Made by a program: the position numbers and the translations under genes
Notes under the pieces: model-generated
Database searches by the model: none
Seen by the model: the letters and a program-made list of their open reading frames with translations, nothing else
What the model was told of the DNA's origin: nothing
In this document: positions 1-17,675 of the stretch, in pieces
Position numbering within the stretch: position 1 is the stretch's first letter
Layout: each line of letters starts with the position of its first letter
Origin: Steinernema hermaphroditum
Taxonomy: Eukaryota > Nematoda > Chromadorea > Rhabditida > Steinernematidae
DNA: 64,000 bases
Direction: 5' to 3'
Assembly (NCBI GenBank): GCA_030435675.1
Contig: CM059625.1
Span: forward strand, 7,254,001-7,318,000

Positions 1-392
1 CCAAAGAGCAGGATAAATCCCCAGATTTCCGCAATTATTCCAAACATCGACCAGCCAAGCAATACAAGAAATATTCCACCGAAAAACAGCGCAGTCCCTT
101 TCGCTTTATGCCATTGGAAAAAGAACAAAAATGTTCTTTGTGCTCCAATTACCAAAGTGATGCCGCTGATGAATAAAAGCTGAAGGCAAAAAAATACGCA
201 AATATCATACTCAAATTCCACTTACGTTTCCTATAGCCATTAATGCTGAATCGAGGAATAAAAGTACACCTAACCCGAAGAAAGTCACACCAAATAAAGT
301 TAGTCCAATTCCAATTTCTAGAAAACCGAGAGGTTCATTGAAAGGACCTACACTCCCAACTTACGTTTAGTACTGCTGAGTTCAAAATTCAT
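1..392 (-). CDS. GOLT1: GOT1-family vesicle transport protein (partial)
   Basis: This is a small four-helix Golgi membrane protein of the GOT1/GOLT1 family, which acts in ER-to-Golgi and Golgi vesicle traffic. I read three exons on the minus strand: 392-365 (start codon 392-390), 317-226 and 179-1. Introns are 47 and 46 bases with GT..AG ends and matching phase. The joined reading begins [19 protein letters not shown], corresponding to the DTQKIGMGLTGFG start of the family, and continues through [19 protein letters not shown] and a [11 protein letters not shown] segment. Hydrophobic segments alternate as expected. The C-terminal part lies beyond the left edge. The family match is strong and the exon joins are inferred. 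Confidence 0.85.
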
Positions 393-949
393 GATTGAAA
401 GTTCAGTTACGTCCGTCCTGTTCTGTCTAGCAAAAATACAAGGACAGTAGTGCAGCAGGAACACTTGAACTAAACAAGAAGAAAATAGATGGACAACACT
501 AACGCACAAATACGTACATGTCAGTTAGCTGATTCGCGATTTCGGCATCAACTGGCTCGTCAAGTTTCAAGGGAAATGAGAGCAGGAAAGCACTAAAACC
601 GCCCGTCCATACCGCACGCCGAAACAGACGTGACGTGTGCGAATGAACAAATCGACCTTACGGTTACAGGAATATCGCGTCGAAACGAGCGAGCACTATC
701 GTCCGATGCAAACTATGCTATTTTAGCCAATATTTATATTGTAGTGTGGCGCGAATTGATAACTTTAGTCGTTTCCAGGAGAAATTTGACAAAAGGTTTG
801 TTATTGGCATTTGTAGAATATGTATTTTTTGTTTATCGGCTGATTTAAATGTGTATATAGTACTTCTCACAATGCAGGTTGCGCATTACTGATTATTTAA
901 TCATTTAGCAGATGGAAATTTCGCTAATCCGTAAACTTTCTGTTTCAGA
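393..949. other. divergent intergenic region, probable shared promoter
   Basis: This 557-base gap separates two divergently oriented genes (GOT1 leftwards, a small membrane protein rightwards). It is AT-rich. An open frame at 630-848 has no recognisable family and no supporting splice context. A TTTCAG acceptor at its right edge (ending at 949) is directly followed by ATG, fitting spliced-leader addition. I see no conserved promoter element. Confidence 0.5.
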
Positions 950-1317
950 ATGCGCTTTACATCCATTGTGACCGGAATAGTGAAGGATTCCTCAGGCTCA
1001 AGTGTGTGGCAGGAAACGAGTCAATTGCGCCTACCAAAAGGAGGCAAAAAGCTTACCTTCAAGCAGGTTTATTTTTCGTTGGGACCTATGCATAAAATCA
1101 AATCACTTTCAGAATGCTTTGATCCTTATTGGAATCGGCGTTTGCGTCTTTTCGTACGCTCAGTTTCAGGCGGAATTCAACCCGGATTCATGGTGGGGAA
1201 GTCAGTAATTTGATATTTTTTGCCGAGTTGTCTAACGGCGTCTCATTTTCAGAACAGTACCGACAAGTGACCACAAACCCGTTTGGCTTCTTGACCGAAA
1301 CTAAGCGCTCTGAATAA
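950..1317 (+). CDS. small single-pass membrane protein, unrecognised
   Basis: Three exons can be joined in phase: 950-1066, 1113-1200 and 1253-1317, giving 89 residues. The introns are 46 and 52 bases with GT..AG ends. The protein has a polar N-terminal half (MRFTSIVTGIVKDSSGSS...), a lysine-rich KGGKKLTFKQ stretch, one hydrophobic helix (NALILIGIGVCVFSYAQF, about residues 40-57), then a polar tail ending NPFGFLTETKRSE. The ATG follows TTTCAG with one base between, so the mRNA is probably trans-spliced there. Size and topology recall small mitochondrial or ER assembly factors (SMIM-type), but I cannot assign a family. The gene model rests on three consistent exons. Confidence 0.6.
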
Positions 1318-2189
1318 GCGCATGAAACAACGTTAAAGCTCATAGTTGTTGAGCTGGTCATATGGGAACATTTTGCAGGCGATGAGAACAGACGAGGTTA
1401 CAAGTGTAGATGAAAAATAAAAATGCTTATAATTGGAATTCGTTAATGTACCGGTATATCATGTTCTTCTTGTCGTAAATGTACGCCACAGAGGAGGCGG
1501 TTAATTTTTATTGATTCACACATTGTTATCATTTGAAGCTGGGGAAATACAGTCGCGTCGCCATTGCTTTGCCTCTGCAAGTGACAGTCGGCGCGACTCA
1601 CAGGCAGTGATCGCCGCGCCATTGGGTTTTCCAGCGCAAAGAATGGCGAAATATTGATCACTTGGTTTCCACACTGTTTGTTTCTCTTTTTCTTGCTGCA
1701 GACGTTTTCCTTTACGATGTTATCCGGAATCTGCCAAAGGCGAAGTGGACGGGCTATTCCCCAAATATGCATTTAGTTGGGCTTTTCGATTTTTTTTTCT
1801 CCTTCTAAAATTCTAGCAAATGCTGAGGAACGGCTGCATTTTGCAGTCTTTATGTATTATGAGCTTGGCTCTTTGATTTTATATTTATAAAGAACACTCA
1901 AAAAGAATCTAATGTCGCAAGAGTATGTGTACGCCCCCCTGCATCATATATGTGTATTTGTTAAAGAATAATGACCCATGCATATAAACTCTATGGGGAC
2001 TATTTTTCAGTAAGGGACGTGTGATAACTACAATTGTCAAGGGACTTGTTTGACAAAGTTGTTTGTTGAGTAGTCTCGTGTTTTCCGTTTGCGCGCGTAT
2101 ATATGCAACTTTTAGTTATATATGCAGCGTTTAGCATAATGTACAGGTATAATTCATTGATTTGATACTTTCAGAATAACAAATCGAGT
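1318..2189. other. intergenic, no supported gene
   Basis: This is the gap between the small membrane protein and glyoxalase I. It is AT-rich with short T-runs. A minus-strand open frame at 1443-1772 has no family resemblance. A likely trans-splice acceptor (ACTTTCAG, ending at 2174) lies 15 bases before the glyoxalase start codon. Confidence 0.5.
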
Positions 2190-2901
2190 ATGGCTGATCT
2201 AGGAGCAAGTGAAAGCGTTGTTCACACTGAACCGTGCGCCATCTCTCCTGAAGAGGTAATTCTGTACCATATTTGTAAAATGTACCCTTTTCTTGTTTTA
2301 GGTGGCTAAGTTATGCAACGAACCCTCAGAAGCCACAAAAGACTTTTATTTCCAGCAAACTATGCTTCGCATCAAGGATCCGCGCAAATCTCTTCCATTT
2401 TATACAAACGTGCTCGGAATGAGGTGAAAGATATCTAGTAGTTGAGAAAATGTTGTTGCTTTTGCTAATTCAGGCTGTTGAAGCAAATGGACTTCCCCAC
2501 TGCTAAATTTTCCCTATTCTTTATGGGATATAAACCGGCTGATGAGATTCCAGCCAGCGATGATGACCGCAAGCATTATGCCTTGTCCACCCATTCAACG
2601 ATTGAACTCACTCAGTGAGCTGTGATCAGTAGCTGTGTTTTTAATACTATTTTATTTCAGTAACTGGGGAACGGAAAATGAGATAGGTTTTTCATATCAT
2701 AACGGTAACTCTGACCCGCGTGGATATGGTCATATCGGCATTGCTGTTCCGGATGTATATGCCGCTGCAGAGCATTTCGAGAAGTCTGGTGTTCGCTTCG
2801 TCAAGAAGCCCGATGAAGGAAGGATGAAGGGACTGGCATTCATCCAGGATCCTGACGGTTACTGGATTGAAATCTTCAACCCCAACAAGGTGGCTTGCTA
2901 A
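2190..2901 (+). CDS. GLO1: glyoxalase I (lactoylglutathione lyase)
   Basis: Glyoxalase I isomerises the hemithioacetal of methylglyoxal and glutathione to S-lactoylglutathione, the first step of cytosolic methylglyoxal detoxification. Four exons join in phase: 2190-2255, 2302-2423, 2474-2614 and 2661-2901. The protein is about 189 residues, close to the human enzyme. Diagnostic stretches are [50 protein letters not shown] and [17 protein letters not shown]. The metal-ligand positions of the family are present (Q in QQTMLR, E in IELTHNWG, H in [10 protein letters not shown] in YWIEI). The ATG is the first after a TTTCAG acceptor at 2174. The gene converges on the ABC transporter, whose stop is 142 bases downstream. 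Confidence 0.95.
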
Positions 2902-3042
2902 AAGGCCGATAGTACCAGGACGATGTTTTTTGTTTGTAATGCTTACGTAACTTTATGTCATCTGTGTAAATTGTGAATTTCACACCTTTTAATTTTACAG
3001 TTCTACGTACAGGGGTAGAGAATATGTCTTCAATTGAATACG

Positions 3043-9131
<6,089 letters not shown>

Positions 9132-10594
9132 GCTAAGGGAGACGGCCTGAAATGAAACCAGAATTGGGGATATCCGACTCGCTAAAGTTCAACACGACTG
9201 GATAACGAAAGGCCCGTCTTCTGTTCTGACCAGAATCCCGAGCTCAAACTGTGAGTGAACTACTGAACGGAACGCTATAAGCCTAAAAGATCAAAACGAC
9301 TGAATTTGCATTAGGAGGAGCAACGAAACCGCAGTACCACACGTATGCTAATGAGAAAAGGACATCCCACGGTGGAAGCGTGCGACGCGATTTATGTTCA
9401 AATCGGTGAGTGATCGAACAGACGACAGACAATCGAGTGGCCCGCAGACAGCACTGATGTAATAATATAGCAAAGGGTAACAAAAGTCTTCTATAAGCGC
9501 ATCTTGTTTTTTGGAAACCATAGCGAAGGGAATAGGGAAATCCGCTATCGAGACATGGTGATCATTGTGTGCACTTGTTATCTGATTGAATTTTCTGCGA
9601 GCAAGCTAACTAAGGCCAGGCAGCCATCATGCCGCCTTCGCGATTACTGGCAAGGTCCTACAAGCAGATGAGTCGATGGTGTCTATGACACTTCATGAGG
9701 AGATTTTATTGGGATCAGTGGCATAAGGAAGGCGAGAGGGCGCATGCACAAAACACTTAGGCAAATGCTAATCAAAAGCATAAGACCGAACGGGCAACAA
9801 ATGCGTAGGGATCGTGGGATAGCGACCAGACGACAATCAGTGTTGATCCTGTACATGCTTTATACAACGTGGTGTAATTGAATGCTGCTCGAGGGGGAGA
9901 TAAACTGCACAACGGAGGAAATAGTTTCTGCTTTCGGAACTGTGCTCTGTGCACTCTCCTGTTGCTTCTGCGGCCCGCACGTCATTCTAGTTCGTCGGCG
10001 TGGAGAGATCATTATCAATCACATTCGATGCACACCTACTCAGTATTCCGCACAAACTCCATTCGTTCAAAACTATCCGTCGCACAGTACATTGATATAC
10101 TGATAACTTTATGCTCGAAAGCTGTCTGTCTGAAGAGTCAATCCATATCGACGTTGAATTTTCGTTACAAGAGCACACGTCACAAATATGCACTACAACC
10201 GACTCCGCTCTAGACGCATTTTGACCTTTAGCATCTAGTATCAGCACGCACCTCTCAAGAGTATCAAATTCCAGCGTCACAACCATCATATTCAAGTTGT
10301 GCGATCTCAAACCACTTCTTTGCTTGTATAACCCAGTATTGCTTTGTAGGGAAGATGCCTAAACTCCACTACTTCCCACTACTTATTTCACCGAGAACTA
10401 AATCAGCTTATGATTCGCAGTTTCAAGGCTAGACACCTCCATAAACAATTAAACCCTGGAAGTTACTTTTATCGGCTACCGTCTTACCACATATTAGTAT
10501 TACATAACAGAACAAATCGCAGAAAATACGAGCATTAATAAATGTATCTTATAATCGATATTTCACCCGAATCGTCGAAGAAATATGAAAACCT
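9132..10594. other. intergenic between MRP and MBOAT genes
   Basis: This 1.46-kb stretch lies upstream of the minus-strand ABC transporter and downstream of the minus-strand acyltransferase. Short open frames occur on both strands (for example 9283-9483 minus and 9878-10213 plus), but none shows a family motif or plausible splice continuation. It presumably includes the transporter promoter. Confidence 0.45.
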
Positions 10595-12408
10595 CTAATC
10601 TTTGCGTCGGGGCAGCACTCGACGAAGCACCTGATAAGTTATCGGCCAGATCACGAAATAAAAGATGTAGAGGTATAGATACATTGCTTTCACAGGCTGA
10701 AACACAACCATTATAGTAAAAGTTTTTAAGCAACAGACGAAAAATGTAATAAAACTTACTCCAACCCAGATTTCTTTCTTGATGAGGCCGAAGGTGAGGA
10801 AACCAAACGCCATAGAGATGTTAATCGTAAGACGACCAAACAACCAACAAACTGGGCGCATATAACTTTTCTGCAGAAATTCGTAGGCACCCGGAACACG
10901 GCGGATCAGTGAGTACAGCTGCAATAAAAAGTCATAGAGCAATATCGAACAACTCTAAGTAAACCTGCTCTTGTGCGGTGACACAGGCAAATTCATAAAT
11001 GAATAAAATGAAGTATCCCAAATGATAGCCGTGCCATATGGCCAGATACATAAGAGTAACCACATGACTGAGATATTTGTTTCCCAACCAGCGCAGGCGG
11101 CGGAAAATGTGGCTAAAAGCAAGTATGTAAACCATTACTTCGGGGCTTGAACAAAAACAAACTTCTTTGCAAAGGTATTCGTTCCGACGTTGAAGGATTC
11201 GATACATGATGTAAAATCATTTCCAAACTCCCATCCTGTGATATGCAAATCACGAACACCATCCCACTGGTCTTCTCCGTCCTTCTTCCCGTTATAACCG
11301 ATTCCAGCGAGAATTGCAGCACCTTCCGTTAGGAGCCAAGCAGTACAATAGCGATACATTATAGCACGATACCAGATCGTATTCCACGTAACTTTCCAGA
11401 AAAAGGAGGCGCCCTGAACAATTCAAATCTGGTAATAAAACAATGCACAAATTACACTTACAAAGAACTCCTGCGAATTGAAGTAGCTATTAGGAATCCA
11501 TACCATACCCCATTGGTGCAAAACTGCACAGGTAACACCGGCAACAAATCTGCGAAGACTGACCATCAAACTGGAGTAAGCGTTGTTAGCCTTATTGTGT
11601 GGAATTGCTCCCTTACCCTGATGCACGAACTTCACCCTTTTCATCAAGAAATTCGCCGTTCACGAATGAACGGAACCGGCTAAGCGTAAATTGCGGGCCA
11701 ACGAAAGTGCCCGCAAAGAAGAGACCGAAAGCAGCAGTCTCCAACAGAGATGGTGGATCTACAATGGCCGTCTTCGCTTGATCGGGCTTCTGCTTTTCCT
11801 ACAGATCAATAGGTTAACTAAGAGATAGATAAAAGACCACATGCAACCTTGGGCTTTTGACCATCATAAACATCCATAACCAGTCCTATATATCGCAAGG
11901 TCATAATACAGAAAGGAGTTGTCCATGTCATGTCGTATTTCTCAGATTCCGCATTCCAGTACCCAAGAAGTAAATGACCCTAAAGAATGACCAGTATGAA
12001 GGAACGACTGTTCCTGCTATCGTTACCAGAAACGTGACGTGTGCCAGAATAATGGAAAGAACTGAACCAGGGAGATAATTGGTAATGGCGTAGGCGAACA
12101 TGATACTTAGCAAGCTGTGGTAGATGGCATATCCTAAACCAAAACCAATGACTGTCTGGGAAGTGCCAAACAATACCGCAATTAAACACGTAGAGCAAAA
12201 CTCCGGCGGCCACGAAGAATAGATGTTGAATTTGGGCCGTTTTGTTGTAAACGAACGTCCGGTAAATAGCTGCCAGAGGGTAACCTAAACAGCTATTGTG
12301 TGAGCTAAAGGAGTAAAAGGACAACTTACCCGCAAGAATTGAGAGGAGAAGACGAAGGCCATCCTCACTGGTATTTAGCAAGTCCGACAAAGCCCCGACT
12401 AGCCCCAT
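10595..12408 (-). CDS. mboa-6: LPCAT3/MBOAT5-like lysophospholipid acyltransferase
   Basis: This is a membrane-bound O-acyltransferase of the LPCAT3 type, which re-acylates lysophosphatidylcholine and related lysophospholipids with polyunsaturated acyl-CoA in the ER. The start is ATG 12408-12406, preceded by a TTTACAG acceptor one base upstream; the stop is TAG at 10597-10595. The N-terminus (SEDGLRLLLSILAG, then after an in-phase intron YPLAAIYRTF) parallels LPCAT3. Further family stretches are the NGKKDGEDQWDG region near 11270, NKYLSHVVTLMYLAIWHGYH with the MBOAT catalytic histidine in WHGYHLGY (about 11020), and a lysine/arginine-rich ER-type tail (RRVLPRRKD). At least seven exons carry multiple hydrophobic segments. 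The symbol is the C. elegans name for the LPCAT3-like member and is my inference from similarity. Confidence 0.87.
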
Positions 12409-13536
12409 CCTGTAAATTTAAGATATATTAATAAACACGAAGACAAAGCAACGAATGAGTAAATGGTGAGCACTACAATGTCTGCAAACATAAAGAAAAT
12501 AGGCAGAAGGATATGTGCACATGTCACTGCACAATGGTCGCGCGATTTGGTAAATGTGTGCAACCATTATATACGGTTGCGCAATTTAATCACGCGTTTC
12601 CATACAAGACCAACAACTAAGAGACATCGTCTATAACTGAAACTGATTTCGGCGTCTTCCGCGGAAGTGAATCAAGCGGGCCTCGCGTTGCACCAGTTTC
12701 AAACGGTTTATCGCTGCAACGTCATCGGCACAAATCGCCGTCTGCAGAAGTCGACATTTTGGTGTCGGCGCACGCGAGAGCAAAGGTCGCAGAAGTGAAT
12801 TACAAGCCAAGATGAAGAATTTTTCATGAAGAAAAATCTTTCACACTTTCCCGGAAACCAAAATTTAAGAGCAAGATGACCTCACGGATAGCGGGTACTG
12901 ATCAATGGGTAGTTGAGTCAGACCACAGCGCAATGGGTAGTCCAGTCAGACCGATGCATCAAAAACTGAGACGAAACAAAAAAGCTGCAAAACACAGCTG
13001 ACTTGGCTCATGGCTCTGGCGTCGTCCGATTTCTCTGATCAGGCGGCATTGGCGGCAAACAGGCGGTCGCGACGAGGGGCAAAATAAGAAACGCGGAAAG
13101 GGTCGTAGACATTTCGACGGGGTGAGGCGAGGCAAGGCGAGCAACGTGTATCATGAGACGGGCGAGTGCGCCAGGTACGCCAAACGGAGTAGAAGGAGAG
13201 AGAGCGAGAAAAGGTACGCTGTGACTGTTGACAGCAACTAGAGGATGGAACCACTGATGAACGCACAAGTGTCTAGCGACAACGCAAAGTACAGATGGAC
13301 ACGAGATACTTCGTTCTAGTAGAATGTTCAGCCCGAGGTGCACGGAGGTGTCTTTTAAGTGTTCAAGCGACTCTTGCATATCAATATCAGTAGTGTTTAT
13401 GGATTTCTCTTTTGGAAAGGCAAAAGCTTGACTACAGCAGATTTCCTGCCTTTTATTCTTCTGTTTCATTTTGTTTGTAATCGCAGGAATAGACAACAAA
13501 TTATTACACAACCGTTCCCTTCATCGATTTCCTTGA
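12409..13536. other. intergenic, upstream of MBOAT gene
   Basis: I see no supported gene here. At 13112 on the minus strand an ATG opens a short signal-peptide-like frame (MSTTLSAFLILPLVATAC) that stops after 34 codons with no convincing donor. A near-duplicate 22-base motif (CAATGGGTAGT...GTCAGACC) occurs at 12903 and 12931. The part nearest 12410 presumably includes the acyltransferase promoter. Confidence 0.4.
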
Positions 13537-13824
13537 TCATAAAAACAGTTGATGCGATGAAATGCTGACGAGAGCACAGAAGAAAAAGAAAGTAGTGGCG
13601 GATAAACTCGAAGAAGCCTTCGTTGTTGTCTCGAATTTGGTGGGAATTGATGTGGCTTCTAACGAATATGAGACACTCGTCGTAGTCCCGACGGGTACAC
13701 CTTTGCTGATAGTAGAGCCGTCGCTTGAAGTACTTTGTATCGAAGTCGAGGTGGCGGAAATCGTCGACGCCGGCGTGATATCAGGTTGAGAAGACGTTTT
13801 CGTATAAGCGTCCGCTGGAAGCAT
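13537..13824 (-). CDS. possible Ser/Thr-rich exon with hydrophobic tail
   Basis: An open minus-strand segment begins after a TTCCAG acceptor (about 13822) and encodes a Ser/Thr-rich, mucin-like stretch (ITPASTISATSTSIQSTSSD...). It ends in a hydrophobic tail (ATTFFFFCALVSISSHQLFL) just before the stop. That arrangement fits the last exon of a GPI-anchored or membrane-tethered mucin-like protein. I could not find the upstream exons or a start codon, so it may be a partial gene, a pseudogene or chance. Confidence 0.25.
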   Translation of the reverse strand: MLPADAYTKTSSQPDITPASTISATSTSIQSTSSDGSTISKGVPVGTTTSVSYSLEATSIPTKFETTTKASSSLSATTFFFFCALVSISSHQLFL

Positions 13825-13839
13825 TAAAAATGAGAACAA

Positions 13840-14720
13840 CCTTTACATAGCCCTGGCAGCCCGGACCGTGAAACGTCCATCGAAAAGCAAGGGAGAGCGA
13901 ATATACGGAAGTGAGTTCATCATGTGCTCGTATTCAAGAAAGTGCTTCACAGTGAGCAGGAATTTGTATAATTCCGTCATTTTCCTTATTTTTCCACTCC
14001 GTATTGTCCTTTTTCAACGCTTCCTGATGCTTTTAGTCCTTGATTTTGTTTTCTTTGCGTTCAGCATGGTAGGATGGTTCAGCGTACTATGGAACTGTCG
14101 TCGCACTCTACGTTTTCGCTCAATCTGATTCTTCAAGAAAGAGAAATGGAGAAAGAGCAAAAGAAAGAAAAAAGAAGAGAAGAAAAACGAAGTTGCTTGC
14201 CGAATTATACAAAACCCGTCAATGCAAATATGGAAGTAGATGCACTAATGCCTCGGCTAATTCACAAACGACTTCCACAAGCTGTGGGCAACTCTGATAA
14301 TCCGTACTTTTTTACATGCGGCGCATAAATCTGCACTCTTTATGGGTATCACGCCAAAAACGTGAATAATTAAATTTGAGAACTAACTATCATGCTCATC
14401 TCATTCCTATAAACGTTCTGAGTACTTATACTACTTATACGCATATGAGTACTTACATTGCTCCCTGGAAATAATTTCAACTATACGTTTGGATGTCCAA
14501 ACAAGTCTATTCAATGCTAGTAGGTAGCATCGAGGTGAATCAACGAAGTTACGAAATAATTTTCAGCACCAGTTGCACTGCATTGCTCAACAGAGATCAT
14601 GAAATGATTGAGAGGATTTATTTGGTCGCGTGGCCTAGTATGTGCAACAGATATGGATGTATTCATCTGAACAACCGAAATGTTCTTTGTGTGGCTCAGA
14701 GGTGAAGGGAGGTTTGTGTA
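13840..14720. other. intergenic, no supported gene
   Basis: This AT-rich stretch lies between the Ser/Thr-rich open segment and the carboxylesterase 3' end. A purine-rich run (GAAAAAGAAGAG type) occurs near 14140-14190. Short plus-strand open frames have no recognisable content. Confidence 0.4.
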
Positions 14721-16912
14721 TTACTCACTGGGTTTGGTGGGAGTGATGCCGTTGGGTCGCTCAGGTGGCCAATATCCGACAAGGGACGGAATAACCTAAA
14801 GTAGTTGAGTTTAATTTTAATGAAAAAAAACTATCGCTTCTTACGTTATTCCAGACGACTCGGTCTGTGCCTCTGTAGAGATTTCTCATGCCCTTTTCGT
14901 CGTTGATCTCTAGGTAGGCTTTTGGATTGTCAGCGGTGACGGGTTTCCAGCTGTTATCAAGAGTGGGAAATCTAGATAAAACTCGCGATAACAAGATACT
15001 GTCCGATTCAAAATTCCGTACCCGTATTTAGCAAAGTTTGTCCACGTTTCACCGAACCAGTTAGCCATGGCGATGTCTTCTGGTGTTACGGTACCGTCCT
15101 TTACGGCCTTATTCCAGGTCTCCGTTTGCATCCAAATAAAAGCCAATTCTGCGCAATGGAAAACAGCTGAACAAATGAGGCGTTTCTTTTCAAACAATGT
15201 AATGACGTACGATTCCATCCCGGAATAGGAACTATCTGGTTAACAAGTGATGCTCGCGTGTACTCATATGCGTACACATTTGTATTATTCCTTCGCAGAT
15301 ACCAGTCAATATCGCGGCTGATGAATCCAGTAAATCCGGCCGAAGTGAAAATCTATAAAAGGATTATCAAAGCAACCATCCATAGAGTGCATAAACTCTA
15401 CATCGTTGGTGATTTTAAGCCACCCCAAAGCATCGTCATCCTTTGTTCCGTAGGGTCGATAAACATCCTCAAGCAGCTTCTCGATTTCAAGCTCATGCTC
15501 TTTGAGGAATGTAGCGTAGGCGCCAAACATCGTCTCGAAGGCATCTCTGGAGTAGAGATCCCATGTGATTCCAGCTTTCATGAAAGCCATTTCTACAATT
15601 TTTCCATTGACAACGACACTTTATTATTGTACCAACCGAAGAAGGCCCACTCATCTTTGTTGCTTCCGATGAGCACAGGAACATTGGGGCGCTTTGCTTG
15701 CTGGACTCGCGGCACTTCGGGGAAGAAATGATCGTCCTGGACGATTTTCCAACCCAAAGGATTGGTCTGAAAAGTGAATTGAATTTCCAGTCTAGGATTC
15801 CTCTCTGTCTCTTGGTTTTTCTATTAGGACGATTACAAAAAGCTGCACATACCATCTCATCAGCGAGCCATTTGTTGTAATCCATATCCATCATACAAGA
15901 CTTCAGATTTCCAAAGTCTTTCGCCTTGAACATCGCATCGGTAACGTTGCAGTACTTCGCAGCTCGCTGTTCGCTGAGATTTGCGAATCCGAGAGACCCG
16001 TCGAAGCATGTGAGCACAGTGCCCGACTCCATGATTCCTTGTTGAAAGAGACCTAAAACAGGAGCTCCAGCAGTCCTTCAAAACCTGAGGGAACCTTGAG
16101 ATAACGGGGAATAGAGGTGAGCAGACACGGAGGCCCCTCCGGCTGACTGTCCAAACAATGTGATACGGTACGGATCTCCTCCAAAATTCGCAATTTCCTC
16201 TTTTATAAACTTCAAGGCTTCCACCTGGTCCAGCATTCCCAAATTTGGGGGAAACTCCTCCGTGAACGTGGTGAAGAATCCTAAATACAATTTGTATAAG
16301 TCCCTTTCGTATGTGTCTGATAATGACCCAGCGTTCCAATGCGATATTGAATAATGACAACAACTACTCCTCTGGAAACCAAATTTCTGATAGCTCCTTT
16401 AACGCCGTACTGAGCTGCAAAGCCGTTCTTCATCGCACCGCCGTGGATCCATACCATCACAGGGTATTTAATAGCTGTGGATACCTAAGCAGTGAGTTAC
16501 TGGGAAAATGCCTTGGAGCTGAGGAATACATTGGGCGAAATGATGTTGAGATAGAGACAGTCTTCGCCCATTGTCATGTCAGCAGGTTTGTCCAGCTGTG
16601 GACAAATATTTCCGTATTTTGTCGCATTGTAAGGTGTAACTCCAGGGAACTGCATGATTTTTCTTGGTTTCTAAGGAAGAAAAGCGTCATGGTCTATTGA
16701 TGCTGGCTTACATGAAATCTCAATGGTCCAATTGGTTGCATGACGTACGGAATTCCAAGAAACACGTCAGCTCTACCATAATAGAGTTCGGACGTGTTGC
16801 TACCGTAGTCCACGCTATATCCAAAGAGTGGGCCACGCGTCGTATTCACATCGACTCGATCGGCCACAGCCAAGCTGAGACTTACGAGAAAGAATAACAG
16901 CACACCAGTCAT
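14721..16912 (-). CDS. secreted type-B carboxylesterase, catalytic triad intact
   Basis: This is an alpha/beta-hydrolase of the carboxylesterase/cholinesterase family that hydrolyses carboxyl esters. The start is ATG 16912, immediately after a CTTTCAG acceptor, so trans-splicing at the start codon is likely. Residues 1-18 form a signal peptide ([18 protein letters not shown]). Family stretches are [29 protein letters not shown], the nucleophile elbow [15 protein letters not shown] (about 16180-16110), the acid region [16 protein letters not shown] (about 15690-15630), and the histidine in [11 protein letters not shown] (about 15150), read across an in-phase intron. The C-terminus ends PTKPSE at 14721. 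Serine, glutamate and histidine are all present, so it is predicted to be active. It could be a gut esterase (GES-1-like) or a CEST-family enzyme; the sequence alone does not decide. Confidence 0.9.
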
Positions 16913-17675
16913 CTGAAAGTGGAATGAGCGAAAGATGCAAGTCCCGCAGAACGCAGAAAGTAACCGTTCTCGTCAGTCTCTTATTCTTATAATATCAGGC
17001 AGGTAAATGTTATCGAATTCCCAATTTTATGATCAGTATGATTTCATTTAAAGGCGTCCGCCTTGAAAGGTGACAACGCATGAAGTCGTTAAAAAGATAA
17101 GAAAAAATAAACGAGCAAAAATTGCGCATCTGTTAATAGCACGTGTCGAGACGATGATTTCTGGGTTATCACCGTTGCGAAGCTGTCACAATGTCGTCGG
17201 GACATGTCGTAAAATGTGACTAAGACATAACCCATGTATAAACACGGATATATCAGATTTTATACGCAAAGAATCGTTATGCAACTACTTCCAACCGATT
17301 TGCATTATCAGATCTACGACCCTTTCCGCAACACTTCGTGTTAACACCTTTTGCAGTTTTATTACGTGTTTACTTATGACATGACGCAATTAAAATTTAT
17401 GACATCCATAGTCATAAATGCACATTGATCAAAACCACATTGTACATGTCGTAACTTCAGCAATAAATTTGTAGTGTATCGCGATTATGGTTCCCTGTTT
17501 TTGTAATTTAATTGTCTTGTAGTATTATCGATTTAACTAACTGATGTTTTACCTTATTTGACAATGGTCGCCCTTAATGTTTGGTGTCCTGCTTTACACA
17601 TGCAAATTTATTGTGTTGATCACGTAACTGACCAGTCTTATTTACAGACATTTTGACTCCAACTCTTGCTCTCAG
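16913..17675. other. AT-rich intergenic region
   Basis: This 760-base region lies between two minus-strand hydrolase genes. It holds no long open frame and no RNA gene that I can recognise. It presumably contains the promoter of the carboxylesterase and the 3' flank of the lipase. Confidence 0.45.

Noticed and set aside
1443..1772. Minus-strand 109-codon open frame
   Set aside because: It has no family resemblance, no splice or signal context, and composition like intergenic DNA.
9878..10310. Overlapping open frames on both strands upstream of the MRP gene
   Set aside because: Neither strand shows domain content or a plausible splice chain.
13011..13112. Signal-peptide-like minus-strand start (MSTTLSAFLILPLVATAC)
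   Set aside because: The frame stops after 34 codons and no usable donor precedes the stop, so a gene cannot be supported.
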